A stretch of 39,197 bases of DNA from Clostridium sp. (GCF_030532265.1 NZ_JAUNLM010000018.1:1-39197); one strand, 5' to 3'; shown: positions 15,553-24,572, counted from the stretch's first letter. The notes: generated by a model not told the origin, from the sequence alone. Numbers and translations: made by a program.

Positions 15553-16929
15553 ATGAGCAAAAACGCTTGGGAAAAATACGATGAAAAAGGCATAAAGGAA
15601 ATTTTTGAATTCAATGAAGGATATAAAGAATTTATGTCAAAATGTAAAACAGAAAGAGAATGTGTTGATGAATCAATAAGAATCGCAAAAGAACATGGAT
15701 TTAGAGATTTAGAAGATGTAATAAGCTCAAATGAAACTTTAAAACCAGGAGACAAGGTATATGCTAATAATATGGGGAAAACATTAGCATTATTTGTAAT
15801 AGGAAATGAGAAAATGGAAAAGGGTCTTAAAATACTAGGAGCACATATTGATTCACCTAGATTAGACTTAAAACAAAATCCTTTATATGAAGATACAGAC
15901 TTAGCATTATTAGATACTCACTATTATGGTGGAATTAAGAAGTACCAATGGGTTACTTTACCACTAGCTTTACATGGTGTTGTAGTGAAAAAAGATGGAA
16001 CTAAAATAAATGTAGTAGTTGGAGAAGAAGAAAATGATCCTGTAGTTGGTATTTCTGATCTTTTAGTTCACCTTTCATCTGATCAAATGACTAAGAAAGG
16101 TTCAAATGTAATTGAAGGAGAAGATTTAAATGTATTAGTAGGAAGTATGCCTTTAAAAGGAGAAGAAAAGGATGCTGTTAAAGCTAATATTTTAAAAATA
16201 CTTAAAGAAAAGTATAATTTTGAAGAGGAAGACTTTTTATCAGCAGAAATAGAAGTTGTTCCAGCAGGAAAAGCTAGAGATTATGGTTTAGATAGAAGTA
16301 TGATTATGGCTTATGGACATGATGATAGAGTATGTTCATATACATCATTATTAGCATTAACTGAGGTAGAAAAGATAGATAAAACTTGTGTATGTTTACT
16401 TGTTGATAAAGAAGAGGTTGGAAGTATTGGAGCAACAGGAATGCAATCAAGATTTTTTGAAAATATAGTTGCTGAAGTTATGGATAGAGTTGGAGATTAT
16501 TCAGAAATAAAATTAAGAAGATGTTTAACAAATTCAAAAATGTTATCATCAGATGTTAGTGCTGCATTTGATCCAAATTATCCATCAGTTATGGAAAAGA
16601 AAAATTCAGCGTATTTTGGAAAAGGAATTGTATTTAATAAATATACAGGAGCTAGAGGAAAATCAGGATGTAATGATGCAAATGCTGAGTATATGGCGGA
16701 ACTTAGAGCAATTATGGAAAAACATGATGTATCATTCCAAACAGCAGAACTTGGTAAGGTAGATCAAGGTGGCGGTGGAACAATCGCTTATATTTTAGCT
16801 CAATATAATATGAATGTAATTGATTGTGGTGTTGCACTTCAAAATATGCATGCTCCATGGGAGATTGCTTCAAAGGTTGATATATTTGAAACTAAAAAAG
16901 GATATGTAGCTTTCTTAAAAGAAGCTTAG
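15553..16929 (+). CDS. M18 family metalloaminopeptidase
   Basis: Cytosolic zinc aminopeptidase of the M18 (aspartyl aminopeptidase/ApeA) family, 458 residues, full length. Metal and active-site residues are visible: A-H-I-D-S-P (H98), H-D-D-R-V (D257/D258), D-K-E-E-V-G-S (E287/E288) and N-M-H-A-P-W-E (H433). AGGGAGG precedes the ATG. It follows hprK after 71 bp with no terminator between, so it may be read through from the hprK promoter. A strong terminator follows. Substrate preference (acidic or broad) cannot be told from sequence. Confidence 0.92.
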   Translation: MSKNAWEKYDEKGIKEIFEFNEGYKEFMSKCKTERECVDESIRIAKEHGFRDLEDVISSNETLKPGDKVYANNMGKTLALFVIGNEKMEKGLKILGAHIDSPRLDLKQNPLYEDTDLALLDTHYYGGIKKYQWVTLPLALHGVVVKKDGTKINVVVGEEENDPVVGISDLLVHLSSDQMTKKGSNVIEGEDLNVLVGSMPLKGEEKDAVKANILKILKEKYNFEEEDFLSAEIEVVPAGKARDYGLDRSMIMAYGHDDRVCSYTSLLALTEVEKIDKTCVCLLVDKEEVGSIGATGMQSRFFENIVAEVMDRVGDYSEIKLRRCLTNSKMLSSDVSAAFDPNYPSVMEKKNSAYFGKGIVFNKYTGARGKSGCNDANAEYMAELRAIMEKHDVSFQTAELGKVDQGGGGTIAYILAQYNMNVIDCGVALQNMHAPWEIASKVDIFETKKGYVAFLKEA

Positions 16930-16937
16930 AATTTAAT

Positions 16938-16977
16938 AAAAGGTACAGGTTATTAAAAATAACTTGTACCTTTTTTA
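16938..16977 (+). terminator. Terminator of the M18 aminopeptidase gene
   Basis: A 17-bp stem, 16938-16954 with 16958-16974 (one G-T pair), ends in a T tract. Confidence 0.92.
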
Positions 16978-17057
16978 TTTTATTAGTTCATTATTTAAAA
17001 ATTAATCATAAAATATATTAATGAAATAAAAGATAAATAATAAATTAAAGAATTATT

Positions 17058-17115
17058 AAAAGGCACCTCTTAATTTAAATAAGAGCATCTATATCTTGAA
17101 TAAAGAGTAGGTGCT
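17058..17115 (-). terminator. Terminator of the PHP gene
   Basis: Minus strand: AGCACCT (17115-17109) pairs with AGGTGCC (17068-17062), extended by CTCTT/AAGAG, and is followed by TTTT. The loop region is about 38 nt. Confidence 0.65.
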
Positions 17116-17123
17116 CATTTAAT

Positions 17124-17957
17124 TTAATTAAAATTTAGTGCTTTTAAAAATTTAGATAAATCTTCTTCTGAAAGTTTCATATCACCTATATCACCGTGAC
17201 GATCGTCATTTATAAAATCCCCATGACAATCAGAACCAGCTGTTATTAAAAGATTATTTTTTTTAGCAAAACTTATTAAATATTTTTCTTGTTCTTTTGA
17301 ATTCAAATAATATATTGCTTCGATTCCATCTAATTTAAATTTTAAAAATTCTTCTAATGGAGTATTTTTAATTAATATAGGATGGGCTAAAACTGTTATG
17401 GCATTGAATTTATGAAGTATTTCAATACCTTCTTCTAAAGAAATTTTAGTAGTCGGAATATAAGCAGGTTTATCTTTGCCTATAAAGTTATCAAAAATAT
17501 AATCTTGAGTATATGGATAACCAGCATCTATTATAGCTCTAGCAATATGAGGTCTCGCTATTATATTTCCTCCTAATTCTGATACTTTATTAAAATCTAT
17601 ATTTATGTCAAATTTTTCTTTAAGTTTTTCTATCATATTTTTTGCTCTTATAATTCTTCTATTTTTAATTTCATTTAATATATTTGATAATTCTTGAGAT
17701 TTATAACTATCATCTTTAAAAAATCCTAATAGGTGAATACTTTCATTATTATAATTACAAGAAAGTTCTATGCCAGGAATTAATTTAATATCTTTATCAT
17801 TAGCTACAGATATTGCTTCAATAATTCCATCTACAGTATCGTGATCAGTTATTGCAAGTATTGAAACATTATTCTTTTTTGCTCTATCAATAACATTTTT
17901 TGGACTCAGTATACCGTCAGAAAAATTAGTATGTACATGAAAATCTGTTCTTTTCAT
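17124..17957 (-). CDS. PHP-domain phosphoesterase (TrpH/YciV-like)
   Basis: 277 residues. PHP metal motifs in order: D-F-H-V-H-T-N-F-S-D-G (H7, H9, D14), I-T-D-H-D-T, P-G-I-E, A-R-P-H-I-A, L-A-H-P and G-S-D-C-H-G. This is the COG0613 group, known in E. coli as RNase AM and, in other members, as a 3',5'-nucleoside bisphosphate phosphatase; it is not a polymerase or histidinol phosphatase. The start is ATG at 17957 with AAGGG 11 nt upstream; TTG at 17966 is too close to that site. Divergent from the folate operon with overlapping promoters. Natural substrate uncertain. Confidence 0.85.
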   Translation of the reverse strand: MKRTDFHVHTNFSDGILSPKNVIDRAKKNNVSILAITDHDTVDGIIEAISVANDKDIKLIPGIELSCNYNNESIHLLGFFKDDSYKSQELSNILNEIKNRRIIRAKNMIEKLKEKFDINIDFNKVSELGGNIIARPHIARAIIDAGYPYTQDYIFDNFIGKDKPAYIPTTKISLEEGIEILHKFNAITVLAHPILIKNTPLEEFLKFKLDGIEAIYYLNSKEQEKYLISFAKKNNLLITAGSDCHGDFINDDRHGDIGDMKLSEEDLSKFLKALNFN

Positions 17958-17985
17958 AAATTTCAAATCCCTTCAATCTAAAATA

Positions 17986-18014
17986 TTTTTTCATATAAGA
18001 AGCTGTGTTATAAT
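17986..18014 (+). promoter_or_regulatory. Probable promoter of the folate operon
   Basis: An extended -10, TGTTATAAT (TATAAT at 18009-18014), with only a T-run as -35 (17986-17991). It gives a leader of about 70 nt. Confidence 0.5.
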
Positions 18015-18034
18015 TTAAAATAAATATTATAAGT

Positions 18035-18063
18035 ATTGTAGCATAATGATAGTATAAATGTAA
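18035..18063 (-). promoter_or_regulatory. SigA promoter of the PHP gene
   Basis: Minus strand TTACAT (18063-18058), 17 nt, TACAAT (18040-18035). Its transcript start falls beside the start of the opposing folate promoter, so the two may interfere. Confidence 0.65.
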
Positions 18064-18092
18064 TAAAAAATATGAAAAATGGTGGTTATAAT

Positions 18093-18671
18093 ATGTTGAT
18101 AATGATAGATAATTATGATTCATTTGTGTATAACTTAGCTAGATATTTTAATGAGTTAAATGAAGAGGTACTTGTTTTTAGAAATGATGAAATAAATGAA
18201 GATTTAATTAAAAATTTAAATCCTAATGGTATAGTTATATCACCTGGACCTAAAGCACCAAAAGATGCAGGGGAAGTGCTTAACATAATAGGTAAATTTA
18301 AAGGGAAGCTTCCTATGCTTGGTATATGTTTAGGTCATCAAAGTATAGGAGAGTATTTTGGTGGTGAAATTATAAAAGGAAAAAGACCAATGCATGGAAA
18401 AATTTCAAAAATAATTACTGATGGGAAAAATATATTTAAAAATATTCCTAAGGAATTTAATGTTACTAGATATCATTCTCTAGTTGTAAATGAAGAAACT
18501 TTACCAGAAGAATTAGAAGTAACAGCAAGAGCTGTAGATGGAGCTATTATGGGAATTAAACATAAACATTATAAAATATATGGTGTTCAATATCATCCAG
18601 AAGCAGTTTTAACTGAATATGGATATGAGGTTTTAAATAATTTTATAAAAATATGTAAGGAGGGAAAATAG
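18093..18671 (+). CDS. pabA: Aminodeoxychorismate synthase glutaminase subunit
   Basis: A class I glutamine amidotransferase that supplies ammonia to PabB for 4-amino-4-deoxychorismate, a precursor of pABA. 192 residues. Visible: I-D-N-Y-D-S-F-V-Y-N at the N-terminus, S-P-G-P-K-A-P, the nucleophile loop L-G-I-C-L-G-H-Q-S and the catalytic Y-H-P-E-A near the C-terminus. TrpG is nearly identical in sequence, but the folate context decides for PabA. The start at 18093 follows GGTGG by 8 nt; an in-frame ATG at 18072 lies before that site. First gene of a seven-gene operon; pabB begins 1 bp after the stop. Confidence 0.92.
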   Translation: MLIMIDNYDSFVYNLARYFNELNEEVLVFRNDEINEDLIKNLNPNGIVISPGPKAPKDAGEVLNIIGKFKGKLPMLGICLGHQSIGEYFGGEIIKGKRPMHGKISKIITDGKNIFKNIPKEFNVTRYHSLVVNEETLPEELEVTARAVDGAIMGIKHKHYKIYGVQYHPEAVLTEYGYEVLNNFIKICKEGK

Positions 18672-18672
18672 T

Positions 18673-19986
18673 TTGGATTTTAAAATTAAAGAAATAAAAA
18701 CTAATCTTACTCCTTTTGATATATATAATTTATTTAAAGATGAAAAAAATAGTGTGTTTTTAGATAGTTCAAAAGAAGATGAAAATTTATCAAAATATTC
18801 TTTTATAGGGTTAAATCCCCTTGAAATATTTGAACCTAAAGCTTTTAATGATCCATTTTTAGAATTAGAAAAAAGAATAAATGATAAAAAAATTAATTTT
18901 AAAAGTGATATACCACTTATTTGTGGATATATAGGATACATATCTTATGATGCAGGAAGACTTATAGAAAAGTTACCAAACACTTCAAAGGAAGATTTTA
19001 ATATTCCTAATATGAGATTTATACTTTATAACAATATAATAATTTTTGACTTATTAAATAATAAATGTTTTATAACGGCTCTTGAAAATAAAGAAGAATC
19101 AATAAATGAAATTGAAGAAAAAATATTAGGTGGAAGTAAAATAGAAGAAAAATCTTTTATGGAAGGTAATAATAAATTTTATTCAAATTTTACTAAAGAA
19201 CAGTATATAAAAGCTGTGAAAAGAATGAAAGATTATATAGTAGATGGTGATATATATATAGCCAACATGACTCAAAGGTTTTATTGCCATTGTACAAAGG
19301 ATTCTTTTGATATTTATAGTCATTTAAGAAGTATAAATAAGGCTCCGTTTTCCGCTTATTTAAATTATAATGACTTTCAAATTATAAGTTCATCTCCTGA
19401 AAGATTTATACAAATCAAAGACGGAAGAGTAATAACTAGACCTATAAAAGGAACAAGACCTAGGGGAAAAAATAAAAATGAAGATGATTTTTATAGAAAA
19501 GAGCTTGAGAATAGTGAAAAGGATAAAGCAGAACTTTTAATGATTGTTGATTTAGAAAGAAATGATTTAAGTAAGGTTTGTGATAAAAATTCTGTAATTG
19601 TAAGTGAACTATTTAAAATAGAGGAATATGCTACAGTATTTCATCTTGTTTCAACAATAGAGGGAAATTTAAAACCTGAAAATTCAGCTGTTAAGTGTAT
19701 AAGAGAAGCTTATCCAGGTGGATCTATAACTGGAGCACCAAAGATAAGAGCAATGGAAATAATAGAAGAACTTGAAGGAATTAAAAGAAATTTATATACG
19801 GGAATTATAGGATATTTTGATTTAAGAGGAAATAGTGATTTTAACATAGTAATAAGAACTATATTAAAAAAAGATGATAAGGCTTATTTTGGAGTTGGTG
19901 GTGGAATCACCTATGAGTCTAATGAAGAAGATGAGTATGAAGAAACTATTCAAAAAGCTAAGGCTTTAATGAAGGTGCTTAAATGA
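18673..19986 (+). CDS. pabB: Aminodeoxychorismate synthase component I
   Basis: Converts chorismate plus ammonia (from PabA) to 4-amino-4-deoxychorismate. 437 residues with the anthranilate-synthase-I fold. The chorismate-binding motifs are P-I-K-G-T-R-P-R-G (the lysine distinguishes PabB-like enzymes), Y-P-G-G-S-I-T-G-A-P-K and G-V-G-G-G-I-T-Y-E-S. TrpE is excluded by the PIKGT motif and the neighbours. The start is TTG with GGAGGG 8 nt upstream. Its stop overlaps the pabC start by four bases (ATGA), so the two are translationally coupled. Confidence 0.93.
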   Translation: MDFKIKEIKTNLTPFDIYNLFKDEKNSVFLDSSKEDENLSKYSFIGLNPLEIFEPKAFNDPFLELEKRINDKKINFKSDIPLICGYIGYISYDAGRLIEKLPNTSKEDFNIPNMRFILYNNIIIFDLLNNKCFITALENKEESINEIEEKILGGSKIEEKSFMEGNNKFYSNFTKEQYIKAVKRMKDYIVDGDIYIANMTQRFYCHCTKDSFDIYSHLRSINKAPFSAYLNYNDFQIISSSPERFIQIKDGRVITRPIKGTRPRGKNKNEDDFYRKELENSEKDKAELLMIVDLERNDLSKVCDKNSVIVSELFKIEEYATVFHLVSTIEGNLKPENSAVKCIREAYPGGSITGAPKIRAMEIIEELEGIKRNLYTGIIGYFDLRGNSDFNIVIRTILKKDDKAYFGVGGGITYESNEEDEYEETIQKAKALMKVLK

Positions 19987-20729
19987 GAAATATAATAATA
20001 GGTGATGGAGATATAAAAATAGATAACGGAATATTTTTTGGTGCTGGAGTATTTGAAACAATCTTAATAAATAATGGGGCAAAATTTTTAGAATTTCATA
20101 TGAAAAGACTTAAAGAAGCACTTAATGTTTTAAATATAAAAGAAATATCTTTAAAAGAAGAAGAAGTTATATTTGAGTATATAAAAAGTTTGAAATGTAA
20201 TAATAAAGCTTTAAAAATAACAGTTACAGAAAAAAATATAATTATAACATTAAGAAATAATACATATACAGAAGATATGTACAAAAAAGGACTAAGTTTA
20301 AAAATATCTAATGTACTTAGAAATTCAACATCTATAATGCCAAAAATAAAATCAGTAAATTATATAGAAAATATAATTGAAAAGAGAAAAGCGATAGAAA
20401 ATGGTTTTGATGATGCATTATTTTTTAATGAAAAAGGATTTTTATGTGAAACAGCAGTAGCAAATATATTTTGCATTAAAGATAAAAAAATTTATACTCC
20501 TAATTTAAAAAATGGTCTTTTAAATGGTACCGTTAGACAATGGATAACTAAAAATTTCAAGGTTTATGAAGAAAACATAAATTTAGAAATGTTAATAGGC
20601 ATGGATGAAATATTTTTAACTAATAGTTTAGTTGGAATAATAAAAGTTAATAGAATAGATAATTTTAACTTTGATAAAAATAAATTTATAGATATAATAA
20701 GTGATAAATACAAAAGTGAAATTTTATAA
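19983..20729 (+). CDS. pabC: 4-amino-4-deoxychorismate lyase
   Basis: A PLP-dependent fold-type IV enzyme that releases pyruvate from aminodeoxychorismate to give pABA. 248 residues. F-G-A-G-V-F-E-T near the N-terminus and the PLP-lysine region K-S-V-N-Y-I-E-N, followed by E-T-A-V-A-N-I-F, are typical of the family. A branched-chain or D-amino acid aminotransferase has the same fold, but the direct overlap with pabB settles the role. folE follows 21 bp on with its own ribosome site. Confidence 0.9.
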   Translation: MRNIIIGDGDIKIDNGIFFGAGVFETILINNGAKFLEFHMKRLKEALNVLNIKEISLKEEEVIFEYIKSLKCNNKALKITVTEKNIIITLRNNTYTEDMYKKGLSLKISNVLRNSTSIMPKIKSVNYIENIIEKRKAIENGFDDALFFNEKGFLCETAVANIFCIKDKKIYTPNLKNGLLNGTVRQWITKNFKVYEENINLEMLIGMDEIFLTNSLVGIIKVNRIDNFNFDKNKFIDIISDKYKSEIL

Positions 20730-20750
20730 TAATGGGGGCGAAGGTATTTT

Positions 20751-21302
20751 ATGAATAAAGAAAAGATAATTGAAGGGGTAAAACTTATATTAGAAGGTAT
20801 AGGGGAAGACCCAAATAGAGAGGGATTATTAGAGACACCAGATAGAGTATATAGAATGTATGAGGAAATATTTTCAGGATTAAATAAAGATGGAAAAGAA
20901 TATTTAGAAAAATCATTTACAGTTGAAAATGATGATTTAGTTATAGAAAAAGATATAGTATTTTATTCAATGTGTGAACATCACTTAGTTCCGTTTTTTG
21001 GGAAAGCCCATATAGCATATATACCAAATGGTAAAGTTGCAGGGCTTTCAAAACTTGCAAGAACTATTGATATACATTCAAAGAAACCACAGCTTCAAGA
21101 AAAACTAACTTCAGAAGTGGCAGATGATATAATGAAATATTTAGATGCTAAAGGTGTTATTGTAATGATTGAAGGCGAGCATACTTGTATGACAATGAGA
21201 GGTGTTAAAAAGCCAGGTACTAAAACTATAACAACTTCATATAGAGGAATGTTTAAAGAAGATAGGGCACTTAGAAGCGAAGCTCTTTCACTTATGAAAT
21301 AG
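20751..21302 (+). CDS. folE: GTP cyclohydrolase I
   Basis: First enzyme of the pterin branch: GTP to 7,8-dihydroneopterin triphosphate plus formate. 183 residues, type IA. Zinc and active-site motifs are [15 protein letters not shown] and [21 protein letters not shown] precedes the ATG. Its product must lose phosphates before FolB can act, and the next gene encodes an HD-domain protein. Confidence 0.95.
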   Translation: MNKEKIIEGVKLILEGIGEDPNREGLLETPDRVYRMYEEIFSGLNKDGKEYLEKSFTVENDDLVIEKDIVFYSMCEHHLVPFFGKAHIAYIPNGKVAGLSKLARTIDIHSKKPQLQEKLTSEVADDIMKYLDAKGVIVMIEGEHTCMTMRGVKKPGTKTITTSYRGMFKEDRALRSEALSLMK

Positions 21303-21312
21303 AGGTACTTTA

Positions 21313-21789
21313 ATGGATAAAGTAAATGAGATATTAAGTAATGATTTATTTAAAAAATCTATAAAAGAACTAGAAAAACTGGAAGAAAAAAGAGAATTCT
21401 GTAAGCATGATATGGAACATAGTTTAGATGTAGCAAGAATTGCATATATAAAAATACTTGAAGAAAATTTAAATATTTCAAAAGAACTTATATACGCAGT
21501 AGCATTATTACATGATATAGGACGAGTTCTTCAATATAAAGAAGGTATACCTCATCATGAAGGAAGTGTAATAATAAGTAGAGAAATATTAAAAGATACA
21601 TCATTTAGCGAAGAAGAAAAAAATATTATAATTGACGCTATAAAAGAACATAGAGAAGATTTAGCAAAAAGTGATTTTCAAAAAATAATACAAATAAGTG
21701 ATAAGTTATCTAGAAACTGTTATAATTGCAAAGCTTATAATAAATGTTATTGGAATTATGAAAAGAAGAATCATATTATAAAATATTAA
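21313..21789 (+). CDS. HD-domain phosphohydrolase in the folate operon
   Basis: 158 residues, soluble, full HD signature: H36, H67-D68 (L-L-H-D-I-G-R), H-H at 81-82, H113 and D130. A C-terminal cysteine cluster C136-x2-C139-x5-C145 follows. HD proteins of this size act on nucleotides or cyclic phosphates. The gene lies between folE and folP, 10 bp after folE and 19 bp before folP, so it is co-transcribed. Folate synthesis needs removal of phosphates from dihydroneopterin triphosphate and no Nudix enzyme is in the operon; this protein is a reasonable candidate. That is inference from position and fold; the archaeal HD enzyme MptB, which acts on a dihydroneopterin cyclic phosphate, is a precedent. 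Confidence 0.85.
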   Translation: MDKVNEILSNDLFKKSIKELEKLEEKREFCKHDMEHSLDVARIAYIKILEENLNISKELIYAVALLHDIGRVLQYKEGIPHHEGSVIISREILKDTSFSEEEKNIIIDAIKEHREDLAKSDFQKIIQISDKLSRNCYNCKAYNKCYWNYEKKNHIIKY

Positions 21790-21808
21790 GACTTAGGAGT
21801 GATATAAA

Positions 21809-22618
21809 TTGAGGCTTGGAAATAGAGAGTTTAATTTAGGTGAAAGAACATATATTATGGGAATATTAAATGTTACTCCGGATTCTTTTTCTGATGGAGG
21901 AAAATTTAATAGTATAGAAGCTGCACTTAAGCAAACAGAAAAATTAATAAATGATGGTGCAGATATTATAGATATTGGTGGTGAATCAACAAGACCTGAT
22001 GCAAAATTTGTTGGTGTAGAAGAAGAGATAAAAAGAGTTGTTCCTGTAATAAAGGCAATAAAAGAAAAGTTTGATATTCCAATATCAATAGATACATATA
22101 AAAGTGAAACAGCAGAAGCTGCAATAAAAGCTGGTGCAGATATAATAAATGATGTATGGGGATTTAAAAGAGATAAAAATATGGCAAATGTTGCAGTTAA
22201 ATATGATGTCCCTTGTATTTTAATGCATAATAGAGAAAATACAAATTACAAAAATATAATGAAAGATATGATAGAAGATTTAAATGAAAGTATAGAAATT
22301 GCAAAAAGTGCTGGTGTTAAGGATGAAAAAATAATATTAGATCCAGGTATAGGCTTTGCAAAAACTTTAGAAGATAATTTAGTAGTTATGAATAATTTAG
22401 AAAAAATAAAAGATATGGGATATCCAGTTCTTTTAGCAACATCAAGAAAATCTATGATAGGATTAACTTTAAATTTGCCTAAGGATCAAAGGGTTGAGGG
22501 AACTATTGCTACAACTGTAATTGGTATTATGAAAGGATGCGAGTTTATTAGGGTTCATGATGTATTAGAAAATAAAAGAGCTTGCATAATGACTGATGCT
22601 ATAGTTAAGGCAAAATAG
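21809..22618 (+). CDS. folP: Dihydropteroate synthase
   Basis: Joins pABA to dihydropterin pyrophosphate; the sulfonamide target. 269 residues, TIM barrel. Pterin-site motifs are M-G-I-L-N-V-T-P-D-S-F-S-D-G-G near residue 20, D-I-G-G-E-S-T-R-P and the later L-D-P-G-I-G-F. The start is TTG with TTAGGAGTGA upstream. It unites the two branches encoded in this operon. Confidence 0.95.
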   Translation: MRLGNREFNLGERTYIMGILNVTPDSFSDGGKFNSIEAALKQTEKLINDGADIIDIGGESTRPDAKFVGVEEEIKRVVPVIKAIKEKFDIPISIDTYKSETAEAAIKAGADIINDVWGFKRDKNMANVAVKYDVPCILMHNRENTNYKNIMKDMIEDLNESIEIAKSAGVKDEKIILDPGIGFAKTLEDNLVVMNNLEKIKDMGYPVLLATSRKSMIGLTLNLPKDQRVEGTIATTVIGIMKGCEFIRVHDVLENKRACIMTDAIVKAK

Positions 22619-22633
22619 AAAAGAGGAATTTAT

Positions 22634-23443
22634 ATGGATAAAATACACTTAAAGGATGTAGAGATATTTGCAAATCATGGAGTATTTGAAGAAGAAAAAA
22701 GATTAGGGCAAAAATTTATATTCGATATAGAACTTGAATTAGATCTTTCTGTAGCAGGAAAAACAGGAGATTTAAATTCTTCAGTTCATTATGGAGAACT
22801 TGTTTATGAAATTGAGAAAATAGTTTCAGAAAAAAGTTATGATTTAATAGAAACTGTTGGAGAAAAGGTTTGTGAACATATATTATTAAAATATAGAATG
22901 ATTAAAAATGCAAAGGTTAAGGTTAAAAAACCTTGGGCACCTATTGGTAGACATTTAAGCTATGCAGCTATTGAAATTAATAGAGGATGGCACGAGGCTT
23001 ATATTTCAATTGGAAGTAATATAGGTGATAAAGAAAAAAATTTAATAGAAGCAATTAATAATTTAGAAGATATAAAAGGGATTATTATAGATAAAGTTTC
23101 AAGTTTTATAAAAACTGAGCCATGGGGACTTAAAGAGCAAGATGAATTTTTAAATGGAGCTATTAAAATAAAAACTGTACTTTCTCCAAGAGAACTTATG
23201 GAAGTATTATTAAATATAGAAAAGACTATGAAAAGAGAGAGAATAGTTAAATGGGGACCAAGAATAATAGATTTAGATATTATTTTTTATGACGATTTAG
23301 TAACTGATGATGAATATATAACAATTCCACATCCAAGAATGGAAGATAGAGAATTTGTTCTTAAACCTCTTTTAGAAATAGCACCAAATAAAGTTCATCC
23401 ATTAACTAAAAAAAGAATATTTAAAATGATTGAAGAATTATAA
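22634..23443 (+). CDS. folBK: FolB-FolK fusion: dihydroneopterin aldolase / HPPK
   Basis: A bifunctional enzyme of 269 residues. Residues 1 to about 118 are dihydroneopterin aldolase (A-N-H-G-V-F-E-E-E-K, then a conserved Lys around K-V-K-K-P). From about 121 (Y-I-S-I-G-S-N-I-G-D) to the end is 6-hydroxymethyl-dihydropterin pyrophosphokinase, with E-P-W-G-L-K, G-P-R-I-I-D-L-D-I-I-F and I-P-H-P-R-M. The fusion makes two consecutive steps and occurs in other clostridia. Last gene of the operon; the terminator starts at the stop codon. Dihydrofolate synthase (folC) and DHFR are not here. Confidence 0.94.
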   Translation: MDKIHLKDVEIFANHGVFEEEKRLGQKFIFDIELELDLSVAGKTGDLNSSVHYGELVYEIEKIVSEKSYDLIETVGEKVCEHILLKYRMIKNAKVKVKKPWAPIGRHLSYAAIEINRGWHEAYISIGSNIGDKEKNLIEAINNLEDIKGIIIDKVSSFIKTEPWGLKEQDEFLNGAIKIKTVLSPRELMEVLLNIEKTMKRERIVKWGPRIIDLDIIFYDDLVTDDEYITIPHPRMEDREFVLKPLLEIAPNKVHPLTKKRIFKMIEEL

Positions 23444-23486
23444 AAATAAGATGCAATGAGGTAACTCTTTGCATCTTATTTTTTAT
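23442..23486. terminator. Bidirectional terminator, folBK / lipoprotein
   Basis: AAAAATAAGATGCAA (23442-23456) pairs perfectly with 23469-23483, with GAG/CTC closing the loop. A and T runs flank both sides. It overlaps the stop codons of both convergent genes. Confidence 0.92.
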
Positions 23487-23973
23487 TTTGAATATATGAG
23501 CAAAAATCATATAAATTATAATGAATTGGAAGGTTATCCATGCTAATTATATCTTCATTGATTCTACCATCAAATGGATATAACTTAGCAAAAGTTTTAT
23601 TATATATTTTAAAAATGTATTTATTTTCTCCTTCATTAGAATCATTAAAATTAATTATTAATTTAAATTTTTCTTTTGATTTAAAATCATCAGTTTCTTC
23701 TTCTAGGAAGTTACTATTATCTAAAGAATCAATAAAATTTTTAAGAACTATAGTATCCTCTTCATCTACTGAAAAATATTTATAAATATTTGTATCAAAA
23801 ACTTGTAAAGTATATTTTTCTCCATTAGATAGTTTTTCTTTTATTTGATTATAATAATAATTTTTACTTTCATTTTCTTCAAAATGAAAATACCTTGGAG
23901 AAAAATTATAAGTACAACCTTGTAATAGTAGTAAACTTAAAAACAATAACATAAATTTAAAAGGTTTTAACAA
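23476..23973 (-). CDS. Small lipoprotein, possibly DUF4883
   Basis: 165 residues. Signal peptide with lipobox L-L-Q-G-C, lipidated Cys at residue 20. The rest is a soluble, acidic domain of about 145 residues with alternating beta-like stretches. It resembles the clostridial lipoprotein family DUF4883, but I hold that loosely. The start is TTG with AAGGAGG 7 nt upstream. Monocistronic, convergent with the folate operon, divergent from the amidase-like gene. No functional clue. Confidence 0.72.
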   Translation of the reverse strand: MLKPFKFMLLFLSLLLLQGCTYNFSPRYFHFEENESKNYYYNQIKEKLSNGEKYTLQVFDTNIYKYFSVDEEDTIVLKNFIDSLDNSNFLEEETDDFKSKEKFKLIINFNDSNEGENKYIFKIYNKTFAKLYPFDGRINEDIISMDNLPIHYNLYDFCSYIQNKK

Positions 23974-24108
23974 AAAAATACCTCCTTATCTTTATAAATA
24001 AGTTTGAAATTATATTCTTTAATAACTTATTCTAATCTATGTAAATTTAGAACATTTTATAATTTACTGAATATAATATAATAAATTTTAATCCTTGGAG
24101 GTATTTTT

Positions 24109-24558
24109 ATGAAAGTTGGTATAGATATAGATAATGTTGATATTTCCAGGGCAGTAATTAATGAACTAAAAAACGAAGGATATTATGTAGTAAATATGTC
24201 TTTAGATAAGTGTGAACCTATAGGTCAAGAAGTTTTTAAAAAAGCTATATTAGCAAACTCAGCAAAATTAGATTTTTTTTTATTAATTAAAACTCAAAGT
24301 AATCAAAATAATATTCATGTTTATTATAAAAATAATACTTTGTCAAAATATTTTTCAATTAAATTTATAAAATTATTAAATAAATTTGGTATTAACAATT
24401 TAAGAATTAATAAAGGTGAAGAGTTTTATTTAATAAAAAATATAAAGGCTCCTACTGTAATTATAAAGTTAAATACAGATAATAAAAAAATACAAAAAGA
24501 TGAATTAATAAAAAGTATACTTTATTGCATAGAATGCATAAAAGATAAATATTTTTAA
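24109..24558 (+). CDS. Amidase_3-like protein lacking zinc ligands
   Basis: 149 residues, no signal peptide. The layout (V-G-I-D-I-D near the start; L-D-F-F-L-L-I-K-T-Q-S-N in the middle; A-P-T-V-I-I-K-L-N-T-D-N followed by a helix ending in a lone Y-F) follows the order of an amidase_3 (N-acetylmuramoyl-L-alanine amidase) domain. The zinc ligands expected in GHGG, SIHAN and the Glu of VELGF are replaced (by DIDN, IKTQS and KLN). If the homology is real, the protein should be non-catalytic. TTGGAGG precedes the ATG. I am confident it is a gene, much less so of the fold. Confidence 0.6.
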   Translation: MKVGIDIDNVDISRAVINELKNEGYYVVNMSLDKCEPIGQEVFKKAILANSAKLDFFLLIKTQSNQNNIHVYYKNNTLSKYFSIKFIKLLNKFGINNLRINKGEEFYLIKNIKAPTVIIKLNTDNKKIQKDELIKSILYCIECIKDKYF

Positions 24559-24572
24559 TATTAACTTTAAAT

